A DNA stretch of 64,000 nucleotides, from assembly GCA_046349315.1 (NCBI GenBank), contig JAXMCQ010000004.1, positions 219,833 through 283,832 on the forward strand, in the 5' to 3' direction. Numbering within the stretch: the stretch's first letter is position 1; each line of letters begins with the position of its first letter. The notes below the pieces were generated by a model. It was given only the letters and a program-made list of their open reading frames with translations, was not told the DNA's origin and searched no databases. Origin of the DNA: JAEUMG01 sp046349315 (GTDB lineage Bacteria > Pseudomonadota > Alphaproteobacteria > Rhizobiales > Aestuariivirgaceae). Positions 34,508 through 43,148 of this stretch are shown one piece after another. Made by a program: the position numbers and the translations under genes.

Positions 34508-37089
34508 TCACCTATTTCGGGGTCGGCCCAAAGCCTTCGACCTTCGCGAGGCGGCCCGCGAACGAGAATCACTCTTCAAGCGGGCGGATGACCGCACTTG
34601 CTGTGGCTGCGGGTGGAAGTCGGCTCTATGCGGGTTCGTTTGCCGGAATGTGGCGATCGGAGGATGGCGGCGAGAAGTGGACGCAATTGACATGGCCGCA
34701 GCCAGCGCTCGGTATTCCCCAGGCGGATGTCGTCGGAGCGTTGCACGCACCACATATATTCGACATCGCCGCGTCGCCCACCGACGTTAATTTGGTACTC
34801 GTCTCCGCCCTCGACAGCCAGTTCATTGACCGGCGCGATGGCATTTATCGATCGACCGATGGGGGCGCGACCTGGACGTTGGTCCTCAAATCGACCTCCA
34901 CGCCGACATCCACCACGTTCAACATCGCGTTCGCGCCGGATGACTCGTCCCTTGTCTACGCAGCGGGAACGGTCAAGACCGGAAACACGAGCCGAGGTCT
35001 TTTTGCCTTCAGCCGAGATGCAGGCGCAAGCTGGACAACGAAACTAGTTGGTGCTTCCCTCTGGCATCTGGCCGTTGGTCCCCGCGAGGCGAATGGAACG
35101 CGCCGCATCTATGCCATCGGCGATAGTGTGATCTGGTACTCGAAGGATGCCGGACTGACTTGGCGCATGGACAATGGCGTCGCAACGATTGTTACGACCC
35201 GCCAGCAGCTCGACGCCTTCCAAAAATCTTGCGATCCCAATGCCGGCGTGGGCGGCTTGGGGGGCTCAATTTCAGGGGCTGTGGGCGACGCCGCTCAGAT
35301 CCTCGCCATTGAGCCGGGCACACCGTCAAGGGTCTATCTGGCGACGGGAGGCGGCGCCAATGGTCCGTCCTATTACCGACGGGAGGTGCCAGATGGAACT
35401 CTCGTCAACACCGACTGCCGCCGGTTGGGAGGCGAAGCGAGCCTGTGGGTAGGAGATTTCACCGCGTTTGAGACAAGTGGCAGCGCGCAGTGGCGGCTGC
35501 TTCCCGGGCCGCCTGACTATTTTGGAGCGACCACGCCCAGCGGCAACCGCTATGTCGTGACCAAGCCGACCAGCCAAGGGTTCCTACTTTTCTTCTCCGA
35601 CAACAGCCACGTGCATGTTTCCGCCGGCATGCCAACCTCGAATGCGTCATGGCATCGTCTCGACGGCATGGATGCGTCCGAAGCGAAGCGGAAGGGCAAG
35701 AACTCAAACATCGTCTTTATGCATGTGGATCCACATGCGATCGCGTTTACCGAGGATTTTGAAATCACTCTGAAGCCGCCTTCCGGCGTGACAGACCCTT
35801 ACGATAAGAACAGCGAACTCGATCAGCACGTGGCGGGTCGCCTGTGGATGGCAAATGACGGCGGCGTCTATTGGTGTGACGATGGGGGAGTTAGCGAAGC
35901 CAGCTGGCAAATGCCGACCGGTCTTGAGACGCTTGATGGCGTTAACATCGCCGGGCTCTTCGGCCACAACTCGGCGCCTGCTCTCTATATGGGATGCGGC
36001 GACAATAATGACTTCTTCACCCGCGATGGTGGCGCGCATTGGGGTGACCCCCACTCAAACTGTGGGGATTGCGATGCTTGGTTCACTGACATCGCCAAGG
36101 CCGACTGGGTATTGCAGTTCCTGCCGCGCAGGGGCGTAGGCGAAATCGGCATCATACGCAGCAACGGTTCCAATTATCCTGATGCGAGCGATGGCGGCAG
36201 CAAGGCCTTCGTTCCTTCGACGAAGATCATAAACTTCAACGATGCGACAAAACTGTCCCCTTGCGCGTCCTCCGGAGTCTATCTCGCAGGCTATCGACCT
36301 TTGATCCGAACCATCGCCACAGAGGCGGCACTTCCTGACGGTGATGTCGTGATTATCGAACAGCAGCTTGACGGAACCGCGATTCTGCTCCGTACGACTG
36401 CCATCCGGACTATAAAGACGTTGAGCGACTGGAACGACCCGGCCAAGGCGCAACAAATAGGCCCGACTCTTCCTGCAAGCGCCGTCATCGTCCAGGCGAG
36501 CGGTGGCCATGCGCATCCGACCTATTTCGTTTCCAATCGATTTGGAACGGTGTGGCGGTTAGACGAGACGCACACCCGATGGGACATCGTTGTCCCGAAG
36601 ACCGTTGCGGTTGGAGCATCGGTCGGCATGGCGCTCCAGTGGTTCGTCGATCCATATGATCCCAGGGGGATTTATGTTCTCGACCCGCAAGGCATGAAAG
36701 TGACCGCTGATGGCGGCGATACCTGGTTCTTCGATACGGGCATGACCAATGCGATAACCGGGGGCGGCAAGCTGGTGATCTCGAAGTCGCTGCTCCAGGA
36801 TATGCAGTTCTCGCGCGGTGAACGACAGACGCGGTTCGCGATGGGAACGGCTGGCGTAATCTGCACGATGGACTTCGGAGTCTTCTGGTTCCCGATTCTC
36901 AATTCGGTCGCGCTACCCGGCAGGCCGGAATCTGGCTTCTTCGATCCACTGTCCAACCAGAGCGACCGCGCCTTCTATGTTTGCTGCGAAAACCGCAGCA
37001 TTCTACGAATCGGCGGATTGCCGGCGCTGTCGCCGTTCCAGCCAGGGCAACCACTCGACCTGATGATGTTCGCGGGCTTGGACTATTAG
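34504..37089 (+). CDS. Large beta-propeller protein with Asp-box/BNR repeats
   Basis: Protein of 861 aa starting at GTG 34504, overlapping the upstream stop by four bases. At least six Asp-box-like turns are visible: SEDGGEKW, STDGGATW, SRDAGASW, SKDAGLTW, TRDGGAHW and TADGGDTW. This is the pattern of sortilin/BNR-type propellers. Blocks such as LWMANDGGVYWCDDGG add further blades. No signal peptide, membrane segment or sialidase Arg triad is obvious, so glycosidase activity should not be assumed. The operon with SCP2-like and 95-aa proteins is unfamiliar to me. It may be a surface, binding or effector module exported by another route. Confidence 0.78.
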   Translation: MITYFGVGPKPSTFARRPANENHSSSGRMTALAVAAGGSRLYAGSFAGMWRSEDGGEKWTQLTWPQPALGIPQADVVGALHAPHIFDIAASPTDVNLVLVSALDSQFIDRRDGIYRSTDGGATWTLVLKSTSTPTSTTFNIAFAPDDSSLVYAAGTVKTGNTSRGLFAFSRDAGASWTTKLVGASLWHLAVGPREANGTRRIYAIGDSVIWYSKDAGLTWRMDNGVATIVTTRQQLDAFQKSCDPNAGVGGLGGSISGAVGDAAQILAIEPGTPSRVYLATGGGANGPSYYRREVPDGTLVNTDCRRLGGEASLWVGDFTAFETSGSAQWRLLPGPPDYFGATTPSGNRYVVTKPTSQGFLLFFSDNSHVHVSAGMPTSNASWHRLDGMDASEAKRKGKNSNIVFMHVDPHAIAFTEDFEITLKPPSGVTDPYDKNSELDQHVAGRLWMANDGGVYWCDDGGVSEASWQMPTGLETLDGVNIAGLFGHNSAPALYMGCGDNNDFFTRDGGAHWGDPHSNCGDCDAWFTDIAKADWVLQFLPRRGVGEIGIIRSNGSNYPDASDGGSKAFVPSTKIINFNDATKLSPCASSGVYLAGYRPLIRTIATEAALPDGDVVIIEQQLDGTAILLRTTAIRTIKTLSDWNDPAKAQQIGPTLPASAVIVQASGGHAHPTYFVSNRFGTVWRLDETHTRWDIVVPKTVAVGASVGMALQWFVDPYDPRGIYVLDPQGMKVTADGGDTWFFDTGMTNAITGGGKLVISKSLLQDMQFSRGERQTRFAMGTAGVICTMDFGVFWFPILNSVALPGRPESGFFDPLSNQSDRAFYVCCENRSILRIGGLPALSPFQPGQPLDLMMFAGLDY

Positions 37090-37195
37090 TCAGCTGTACG
37101 GTGGATCCATACGACTTGAAGTCCGAACGCATCGCTGGAAAGTTGACGACAAATAAGTGCTGCGAGGCGCAAATCAGCCTTCGAACACGCAGCGC

Positions 37196-37330
37196 CTATG
37201 ATTTAGAGCGCCGTCTTCGATAGAGAATAACACTCACAACGACCGCGATTGGAAGCGCGATGATGAGAAACTCTAGGCTGCCCGATCCACCATCAGGGTT
37301 TATTCCAAAGATTTTCTCGATGAAGTCCAT
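37196..37330 (-). CDS. Small single-pass membrane protein, 44 aa
   Basis: ATG 37330 opens MDFIEKIFGINPDGGSGSLE, then a hydrophobic stretch FLIIALPIAVVVSVILY and a basic tail RRRRSKS. One transmembrane helix with a positive-inside tail. Short proteins with the DGGSGSLE lead-in are known as hypotheticals in Rhizobiales. It lies downstream of the propeller gene on the opposite strand. Confidence 0.6.
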   Translation of the reverse strand: MDFIEKIFGINPDGGSGSLEFLIIALPIAVVVSVILYRRRRSKS

Positions 37331-37576
37331 GTCGGAGCTCCGTTTCGCAGCCGCCACGGATTCTATAGTAGGCTAAGAGCGCCCGAACTACAATCGGCGT
37401 CCCTCACCCAACTCTATACGGCTACGGTCTCCGCCCATGAGATACCTTGTCGACAACGTTAGATAGTCGCCACTCCGCAACGTTAGATCTCCTTAACTTT
37501 GAGTTTGAGTTGAAGAACCTCGGCCGATTGCTGTGAGCATTGCAAGTCCTCCGCATCACGATTTGATCTGACGCCC

Positions 37577-37687
37577 ATGCTGCGCTGGAAACGACTTAGT
37601 GCCAGAGCGCGCTTCACAACCATCTATGTCGGGGTGTTGTTTGTTATTCTGATCGTGGCGGTCATGGCACTGCTTGGGCGGACGTGA
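37577..37687 (+). CDS. Candidate small single-pass membrane protein, 36 aa
   Basis: ATG 37577 opens MLRWKRLSARARFTTIYVGV, followed by LFVILIVAVMALLGRT: a basic N-terminus and one hydrophobic helix. No strong ribosome-binding site is seen. Composition supports coding, but the length makes chance possible. Confidence 0.4.
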   Translation: MLRWKRLSARARFTTIYVGVLFVILIVAVMALLGRT

Positions 37688-37869
37688 TTCACGGTTGAAA
37701 ACCTCTCGTCCAGAGGAGGAACTCGATCTCCAGCCCACGCATCGAGCGGTATACCGGCGGTGGGCTGACGCCGACAAAATGGCGTTGGTCAGGATTCAGA
37801 TTGGGCGCGTCCGTTACATGTTTTGGCACACGCAAGGGTGGACTGCACATGTGAGGTCGAGCCTTTCCC

Positions 37870-38271
37870 TCACACGGTTTCCAGCCGCTCGCGGGCCAGG
37901 CTTGCGAGGAAGGCGGAGCGCGAGACACCACGCCGTTCCGCTTCCGCGTCGATGGCTTCAAGCAATCCGGCGTCGAAGGTGAGGTTCGCCCGCACGGTGC
38001 GGCCTTTGTCGAGTACAACGGGAACCAACACGGCAACCTCATTCAAGGCCGCGTCGATTTCCTCCACCTTGAGGATTTCGGCAAGCGTGCGGGCCCTGGG
38101 CGCGGCTTCGCCCTTCGTGGCGCGATGGGCAACCCATTCGCGGGCCGCCGACATGGCATCGGACAAGGCCGCTTCAGGCGATTTGCCAGCGCCATAGCAG
38201 CCGGGGAGGTCCGGGATTCGGACGCCGAAGGCTTTGCCGCTGCTGTCGAGAATACCGATATACTGGGTCAT
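37870..38271 (-). CDS. hicB: HicB-family antitoxin
   Basis: Antitoxin of 133 aa. The N-terminal HicB fold (YIGILDSSGKAFGVRIPDLP, GCYGAGKSPEAALSDA) is followed by a ribbon-helix-helix DNA-binding tail (TFDAGLLEAIDAEAERRGVS, RSAFLASLARE). It should neutralise HicA and repress the hicAB promoter. I chose ATG 38271 because it overlaps the hicA stop as ATGA; an in-frame ATG at 38280 is also possible. The pair is complete and sits between recombinase remnants, typical for a mobile stabilisation module. Confidence 0.92.
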   Translation of the reverse strand: MTQYIGILDSSGKAFGVRIPDLPGCYGAGKSPEAALSDAMSAAREWVAHRATKGEAAPRARTLAEILKVEEIDAALNEVAVLVPVVLDKGRTVRANLTFDAGLLEAIDAEAERRGVSRSAFLASLARERLETV

Positions 38272-38462
38272 CGAATCCATCCCGCTTTTCTTGCGATGTC
38301 ACGCGCTACGCCGGGCGAAACCTCGCGGTGACGTGGCACGATGATGGTGAGGTCAGGCTTGGCGGAGTGGTCAAACTTGTCATGGTTCCCGCCATGCGCC
38401 TGTTGCCAGCCCTCACGCTTGAGCCGGGCAAGGATTTTCCGGGTATTGGTCTCGTTACCCAT
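38268..38462 (-). CDS. hicA: HicA-family mRNA interferase toxin
   Basis: Toxin of 64 aa with the dsRBD-like HicA fold. The catalytic His lies in AHGGNHDKF, followed by LTIIVPRHREVSPGVARDIA and a C-terminal RKAG. HicA cleaves mRNA independently of ribosomes when free of HicB. The N-terminus is complete and the length normal. It is first in the toxin-antitoxin operon, with a TATAAT-like box about 50 bases upstream. Confidence 0.9.
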   Translation of the reverse strand: MGNETNTRKILARLKREGWQQAHGGNHDKFDHSAKPDLTIIVPRHREVSPGVARDIARKAGWIR

Positions 38463-38512
38463 GCACGCGCCTATGTATGCCAGCGGAGGGCAACAGTCAA
38501 TGATGGATGCGT

Positions 38513-38518
38513 ATTATA
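38513..38518 (-). promoter_or_regulatory. Candidate -10 box for hicAB
   Basis: A perfect TATAAT on the minus strand, 45-50 bases before the hicA start, within the AT-rich GTATTATAATGC. HicB-type antitoxins bind at such promoters. The -35 region is poor, so confidence is low. Confidence 0.3.
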
Positions 38519-38633
38519 ATGCGCCGTATAAAGGGCGGCGGCGCGGGGATCTCAGAACAGCGTCAGATCGAACGCCCGCTCAATGCAACCAGCGAGCGTA
38601 TCATCGAAGTAGCTCAGCTATAGGCTGATCTCC

Positions 38634-38745
38634 CGGAACCTATTGCTTTCCATCGTCGGTTATGCAGCTCCTTGGTCGAGGCATGTTCGACATATCGCAG
38701 CACGACGTTTGCCGATTTCCATCCACCGCTTCCCGCCGCAGTGGA
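38634..38745 (-). pseudogene. Tyrosine recombinase 3' remnant, copy 4
   Basis: The minus-strand frame reads GGWKSANVVLRYVEHAS, TKELHNRRWKAIGSG. It is very similar to copy 1, including the catalytic Tyr in RYVE. At DNA level copies 1 and 4 share CGGAACCTAT, CTTTCCATC or CTTCCATC, ATGCAGCTCCTTGGT and GACATATCGCAG in the same order. Only the last 35-40 codons are present. Confidence 0.7.
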
Positions 38746-38770
38746 GGTCATTCCGCCAGATTGGCTACGT

Positions 38771-40078
38771 TCAGAGGTGACTCGCCAAACGCGCGAAAGA
38801 GCCCGAGGCAGCCGCAACATCCAAGAAGGTGAAGCGACTACGAATGTCTCGGCACCGGGTCAGCGCATGGCCGTAGAATTCCTCCGAAAGATGGATTGCC
38901 GCAGGAATGGTCGGAGCGCCTGCCACTCTTAAGACCTCCTCCAGACGCCTCGGCGAAAGCGAAATCGAGGCGATGCGCGTCTGGATGGCGTCGCGGTTTC
39001 GCTCGATCAAATGATTGAGGCGATCGGCTTCCATCTTGTCAATTTTCTTTTGCGCAAATTCCTGCCAGCATGACTGACCCAACTCCTCGCCGTAGCGGGC
39101 TAAGAAATCCTTCTGCGTATCGGTGTCGGGCGTCACGAGCGGCAAGTGTTTCAGCAGCTGGTCTTGCAGGCGTGCCATCGACAGTGTTGTCACGCCGACC
39201 TGCTCGCCATGATAGACCAGCGGCCGGCCCTCGGGTTCAAACATGTCGATAAAATGGCTGATCAAATGCTCGCCTTGGCTGGCGGGCTGACTATTACCCA
39301 CAATTGCCGTGCCAAATCCTGAGAGGATCAAGGTGCGAACCAACCGCTCCATAACTTCGGTGTCGCCCGAAACCAGAGCCTTTGCATTATCGAAGAGCGG
39401 CGTTTCATCGCCCGCCAGAAGCGCATAGGGAAGCTCCCGGTAAGGCTTTCCCAGGAGAAGGTGAGCCAGCAACCAGTCTGCTTGCGAAGTCGCGCGACAC
39501 AGGCTGTCGCCAAGACCCGCCCTTATCAGGCGGAGAGGGGCTTGGGAGAGAACCGACAAATCAAAGAATGCCCCCTTGGGTGCATGCGCGGCGAGGGACA
39601 TTTTATGGCCGTGCATGGTGATCGCTGCATTGAGCGAAGTATAACCGTTCATCGAGGGCGCTGTTGCAAAGACGGCATAGGGCTTGCCGTCCTTGGCGCT
39701 CGCATATTTGCACAGATCGTTGAGTGTGCCTGAGCCTACAGCGATCAGGGCATCGTCTTCTTTCGTTTCTTCTCTAAGCTTTGCAACCGTCGCATCGTCG
39801 GGATGGGGGGTGCCCGGAAACACAATACTATGCACCGCATAAGCTCCCCGCAGTGCAGCTTCAATCCGGTCGCCCAACACATGATGCGTGCGGAAATCGC
39901 TGACAATGGCGAGACGCCGTCCGAAATCCAAGCCCTTCACTAACTCCTTTTCCATGTCGCGGAGGCTCGGTGCAATTGTAAGCGACTTTGTTGTGACGCC
40001 CAATTGGCCCGAGCCGTCAGGGTCGGGATAGGAGCCGGCCAGGAGTTGTGCGATTGGGTCAGCTTGCTGGGGTTGCAT
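38771..40078 (-). CDS. sn-Glycerol-1-phosphate dehydrogenase-like protein (AraM/EgsA type)
   Basis: Iron/zinc-dependent alcohol dehydrogenase-superfamily protein, 435 aa. The NAD-binding GSGTLND motif is present, as are ITMHGHKMSL, GDSLCRATSQADW and metal-binding blocks ASQGEHLISHFIDMF and YHGEQVG. Relatives interconvert dihydroxyacetone phosphate and glycerol-1-phosphate. In catabolic operons such proteins act on related phosphorylated or free polyols. I chose ATG 40078, four bases after the kinase stop, with GGAAAC upstream. Last gene of the DeoR-aldolase-kinase operon, so it may handle the triose or polyol intermediate. Its 3' end abuts a recombinase relic. Confidence 0.85.
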   Translation of the reverse strand: MQPQQADPIAQLLAGSYPDPDGSGQLGVTTKSLTIAPSLRDMEKELVKGLDFGRRLAIVSDFRTHHVLGDRIEAALRGAYAVHSIVFPGTPHPDDATVAKLREETKEDDALIAVGSGTLNDLCKYASAKDGKPYAVFATAPSMNGYTSLNAAITMHGHKMSLAAHAPKGAFFDLSVLSQAPLRLIRAGLGDSLCRATSQADWLLAHLLLGKPYRELPYALLAGDETPLFDNAKALVSGDTEVMERLVRTLILSGFGTAIVGNSQPASQGEHLISHFIDMFEPEGRPLVYHGEQVGVTTLSMARLQDQLLKHLPLVTPDTDTQKDFLARYGEELGQSCWQEFAQKKIDKMEADRLNHLIERNRDAIQTRIASISLSPRRLEEVLRVAGAPTIPAAIHLSEEFYGHALTRCRDIRSRFTFLDVAAASGSFARLASHL

Positions 40079-40082
40079 CGGA

Positions 40083-41537
40083 TCAGTTTCCAAAGATCGG
40101 CTTTAATGCGGTGAAGAGTGCGCGATAGCGTTGATAGGTTTCTTCGAGCGCTCGCGACGATGCGGCGCAGGGTTCGAGAGTATGAGATGGTTTCGGTAGA
40201 GCCTTGCACGCGGTGGCGAGAGAGGTAATTTTGCCGGCTGCGACGCCTCCCAAAAGGGCGGCACCGATGGGCGACGTGTGCGGGTAGTCTGCGATCGCTA
40301 CCGGGAGGTTGAGCACATCGGCGCGGATTTGAGCCCACACTTTGCTCCGAGAGCCGCCTCCAATCACATTCGCCCGCTTCGGTTGGGCGCCTAGCGTAAT
40401 GAGTCGCTCGACCACATCGCGCATTGCGAAACCGCAGCCTTCAAGCAAAGCGCGCGCCAAATGTTCCCGTCCGTGCTTTGCAGTTAAACCATAGAAGCAA
40501 CCGCGGGCTCCGGCATGCCATTCCGGCGCCATTGCGCCTGTCAGCGCCGGCAGAAAGACCAGGCCTTCCGAACCCGGGGGCGCTGCCGAAGCAAGCCTCT
40601 CGAATTCCGCATAATCCGGAATGTCCAAAATCGCCATGAGCCATTTGACGGCCCCGCCCGATAGCCAGCCTGGGTTCTCGACAAAGTAGTTGCCGGCTGG
40701 ATAGGCGTGTGTCTCGACCAAGAAATGCGGGTCGACCGTGGGCGTCGCGAATAGACTTCCAACCACTTCTCCGGTTCCGATTGCGACGCTCAGGCAATCG
40801 AACTCGCGGAGGCCTGCGCCAAGAGGTGCCGAAAAATCATCGCCGGTTCCAACCGCAACGACGATGCCTTCAGGAAGCCCGGTCAGTTCGGACCCACGTC
40901 TGTTCAATCTTCCTGCACGCTGATCCGCTTCAGCAATCGGCGGAAGCTCACGCGCGTCAAGGTCGGATGCGTCGAGCAAAGATCGCTCGTAGCCGCGGCT
41001 CCTTAGCCCATAGACCATGCTGGTCGAGGCCAAGGCGTGATCGATCACGCGCGTGCCGGTTAGACGTTCAACGATGTACGAGACCGGTTGATGATACAGT
41101 GCGATGGAATCTGAATCCGGCAAGTTGGTTTTGATCCATCGCGCCTTCGCGGCCAGGTGACTGGGATCGGCGACAATTCCGGTAATCCGATGAAGCGTCT
41201 CGCGATCGATCGCCGGCATTGCGTCGGAGGCGCGCCGATCCATCCAGATCAGGCAGTTGGCCACCGGATCGCCGCTGGCGGTGACCGCTACACATCCATC
41301 AAGCTGACCCGCGACCCCGATAGCCTGCACATCAGTTGTGCTTATCCGCGCTTCTTTCAACGCGTCGGCGATGGCTGGACCTAGCGCTCGCTCCCATGTC
41401 CTCGGGTCTTGTTCGACTTGATCTTGCTTGAAAAAAAGCGGCGCATATGCGCGCGCGCCTTCGCCAACCAGACCTAGGTTTTCATCGAGAATGACCGCCT
41501 TGAGGCTTTGGGTGCCGATATCGATTCCAAGAAACAT
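40083..41537 (-). CDS. FGGY-family carbohydrate kinase (xylulokinase-like)
   Basis: Sugar kinase of 484 aa. ATP-phosphate loop GIDIGTQSLKAVI lies at the N-terminus, followed by GVAGQLDGCV and WMDRRA. The catalytic Asp region is VGTGDDFSAPLGAGL, and the second FGGY signature is NVIGGGSRSKVWAQIRAD. Length matches xylulokinases. It should phosphorylate a ketose or polyol before the class II aldolase cleaves it. Nine bases separate it from the aldolase gene upstream. Substrate cannot be decided; xylulose, ribulose or an acid-sugar are all possible. Confidence 0.88.
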   Translation of the reverse strand: MFLGIDIGTQSLKAVILDENLGLVGEGARAYAPLFFKQDQVEQDPRTWERALGPAIADALKEARISTTDVQAIGVAGQLDGCVAVTASGDPVANCLIWMDRRASDAMPAIDRETLHRITGIVADPSHLAAKARWIKTNLPDSDSIALYHQPVSYIVERLTGTRVIDHALASTSMVYGLRSRGYERSLLDASDLDARELPPIAEADQRAGRLNRRGSELTGLPEGIVVAVGTGDDFSAPLGAGLREFDCLSVAIGTGEVVGSLFATPTVDPHFLVETHAYPAGNYFVENPGWLSGGAVKWLMAILDIPDYAEFERLASAAPPGSEGLVFLPALTGAMAPEWHAGARGCFYGLTAKHGREHLARALLEGCGFAMRDVVERLITLGAQPKRANVIGGGSRSKVWAQIRADVLNLPVAIADYPHTSPIGAALLGGVAAGKITSLATACKALPKPSHTLEPCAASSRALEETYQRYRALFTALKPIFGN

Positions 41538-41546
41538 GGGAACGAT

Positions 41547-42209
41547 CTAGCAGCAGCTCGCATTGGCCTTGCTGGCTGGCTGCCCATAGCTCTTGAACTT
41601 CTCGATCACTTTGGCGATCTCCTCGTCGGAGAGCACATAAGGAACGCCAACCTGAAGGGCTCGCCAGTATTGCGCCGCGAGCGCTTCAATCTCCACCGCC
41701 AGCCACGCGGCCTTCTTGAGGTTGGGGCCAATACAGACCATGCCGTGATTGGCGAGAAGACATGCCGTCCGGTTCTCAAGCGCGCCAATGATATAATCCG
41801 CAAGTTCCTGTGTTCCCCAAGTCACATAAGGAACGCATGGGACGGTCGGACCACCTGCCGCTGCGATCATGTAGTGAACCGCGGGGATTTCGCGGCGGAG
41901 GATCGAAAGCGATGTGCAGAACATCGAATGAAGATGGATAACGGCGCCAACATCGGGCTTTTTGGCCATGATGTCGCGATGGAACCGCCATTCGGTTGAA
42001 GGCTTTCGCGTTCCCTTGTGCGACGCATCAAGCTTCATCGTCACGATATCCCCTGGCTCCATCTCGTTATACGGGACGCCGGAAGGTGTGATGAGAAAGC
42101 CTTCTTCCACCCGGACACTGATATTGCCGGAGGTGCCTTGATTGACGCCTCGATCGTTCATGGAAATACAGGTTGCGATCATCTCGCGCCGAATGGCTTC
42201 ATGTTTCAT
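41547..42209 (-). CDS. Class II aldolase/adducin-family protein (fuculose-phosphate-aldolase-like)
   Basis: Zinc-dependent aldolase of 220 aa from ATG 42209 (MKHEAIRREM); the longer reading frame starts upstream without a ribosome-binding site. The substrate loop GTSGNISVR, the zinc-binding HLHS and the third His in ANHGMV are visible. Family members cleave phosphorylated ketoses to dihydroxyacetone phosphate plus an aldehyde, or epimerise ribulose-5-phosphate. The C-terminus ends in Cys-Cys. It lies between the regulator and the kinase genes, so it probably acts on the kinase product. Confidence 0.87.
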   Translation of the reverse strand: MKHEAIRREMIATCISMNDRGVNQGTSGNISVRVEEGFLITPSGVPYNEMEPGDIVTMKLDASHKGTRKPSTEWRFHRDIMAKKPDVGAVIHLHSMFCTSLSILRREIPAVHYMIAAAGGPTVPCVPYVTWGTQELADYIIGALENRTACLLANHGMVCIGPNLKKAAWLAVEIEALAAQYWRALQVGVPYVLSDEEIAKVIEKFKSYGQPASKANASCC

Positions 42210-42237
42210 TTTGAAGGAACTCCGTAAGATTGGGTCG

Positions 42238-43017
42238 TCAGCCTTGGGCCATCTGTGCATCCGCGACGATAAGCTCGAGCGTCATGGCTGACAGGATCTC
42301 GCCAATGTCCGGTTCGGGTTGGCGGTCGGTCACCAGGAAATGTGCGGCCTCGAGACTATCGACACGTACTGGCGCATAGCGGCCGAATTTATTGTGATCA
42401 GCGACCACGATGACGTGCTGTGCGGATTTGAGCATGAGACTGTGAAGCTCAGCCTCTTCGCGGCTGAAATCCATCAAGACGCCGCCCGGCGAGATCGCCC
42501 CTGCACCAATAATGGCGAAGTCGGCGAAGTAATTGGAAAGCATTTGGGTCGTATCGCGCCCCAGACAGGATCGGTTTTCGGGCTTTATCTCGCCACCCAA
42601 GAGGTGGACATGATTATTGTTGCGGCTGGCAAGTTTCATGCTGCTCGCGAGGCAGTTAGTGAAGACGGTCAATCGTTCCCGATGCGTCAATTCATCGGCA
42701 GCACTTTGTACGGTTGTTCCGCCCGCCAGAATTATCGAGGCGCCGTCGGGTACCATGCTGGCGGCAACCCGGCCGATGGCGCGCTTGCCATCGACATTCG
42801 TTGTCTGGCGAATGGCCATGTCTGGTTCTTGAGCGTGAAGGGATATGGCTCCGCCATGCGTTTTGCGCAGCTTCCGCTGTTCGGCGAGGGCGAGCAAATC
42901 TCTGCGGATGGTTTCTCGGGAGACTTTCAGCCGCTTCTGAATCTCGGTCACAGATATCGAATGTCGGGATTTGACCAGCGAGAGAATCTTGTTCTGCCGT
43001 TCCTCCGCAAGCACATC
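42238..43017 (-). CDS. DeoR-family transcriptional repressor
   Basis: Regulator of 259 aa starting at GTG 43017, five bases after a strong GGGAGG; the frame opens further upstream without homology. N-terminal HTH (SVTEIQKRLKVSRETIRRDL) and the DeoR sensor domain (AGGTTVQSAADELT, FAIIGAGAISPGGVLMDFS) are intact. DeoR proteins respond to phosphorylated sugars, which fits a kinase/aldolase operon. It is first in the minus-strand operon and divergent from the transporter operon, so it probably represses both. Confidence 0.9.
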   Translation of the reverse strand, partial: DVLAEERQNKILSLVKSRHSISVTEIQKRLKVSRETIRRDLLALAEQRKLRKTHGGAISLHAQEPDMAIRQTTNVDGKRAIGRVAASMVPDGASIILAGGTTVQSAADELTHRERLTVFTNCLASSMKLASRNNNHVHLLGGEIKPENRSCLGRDTTQMLSNYFADFAIIGAGAISPGGVLMDFSREEAELHSLMLKSAQHVIVVADHNKFGRYAPVRVDSLEAAHFLVTDRQPEPDIGEILSAMTLELIVADAQMAQG

Positions 43018-43082
43018 GACCTCCCAAAACCTACCGCGCTCTCGTTGCGTCTGGCGTCCTGTGGACTTTGTAGCATTTTCTT

Positions 43083-43109
43083 GCAATGATGAGCAATAAT
43101 GTTGTAATT
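43083..43109 (+). promoter_or_regulatory. Candidate DeoR operator and promoter of the transporter operon
   Basis: Between the divergent DeoR and binding-protein genes lies a 10-base direct repeat, GCAATGATGA (43083) followed by GCAATAATGT (43093). It overlaps a weak promoter-like TTGCAA-N17-GTAATT. DeoR proteins often bind short direct repeats. The assignment is inference. Confidence 0.35.
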
Positions 43110-43148
43110 TGTGGAAAAGCAAAAATCATTGGGAGAAAGGAAGCGTCA

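Larger units (their letters stand above)
38463..38770. other. hicAB upstream region and recombinase relic
   Basis: 308 bp without a gene. Near hicA it contains a possible -10 box (TATAAT on the minus strand, 38513-38518); no good -35 is seen. The far half is the fourth tyrosine-recombinase remnant (38634-38745), adjoining the 3' end of the dehydrogenase gene. Confidence 0.45.

Noticed and set aside
34504..37089. Sialidase annotation for the propeller
   Set aside because: Asp boxes alone do not show sialidase activity; the catalytic Arg triad, Tyr and Glu were not recognised.
38580..38640. tRNA-like GTAGCTCAGCTATAGG
   Set aside because: No acceptor stem, T-arm or anticodon arm can be formed around it.
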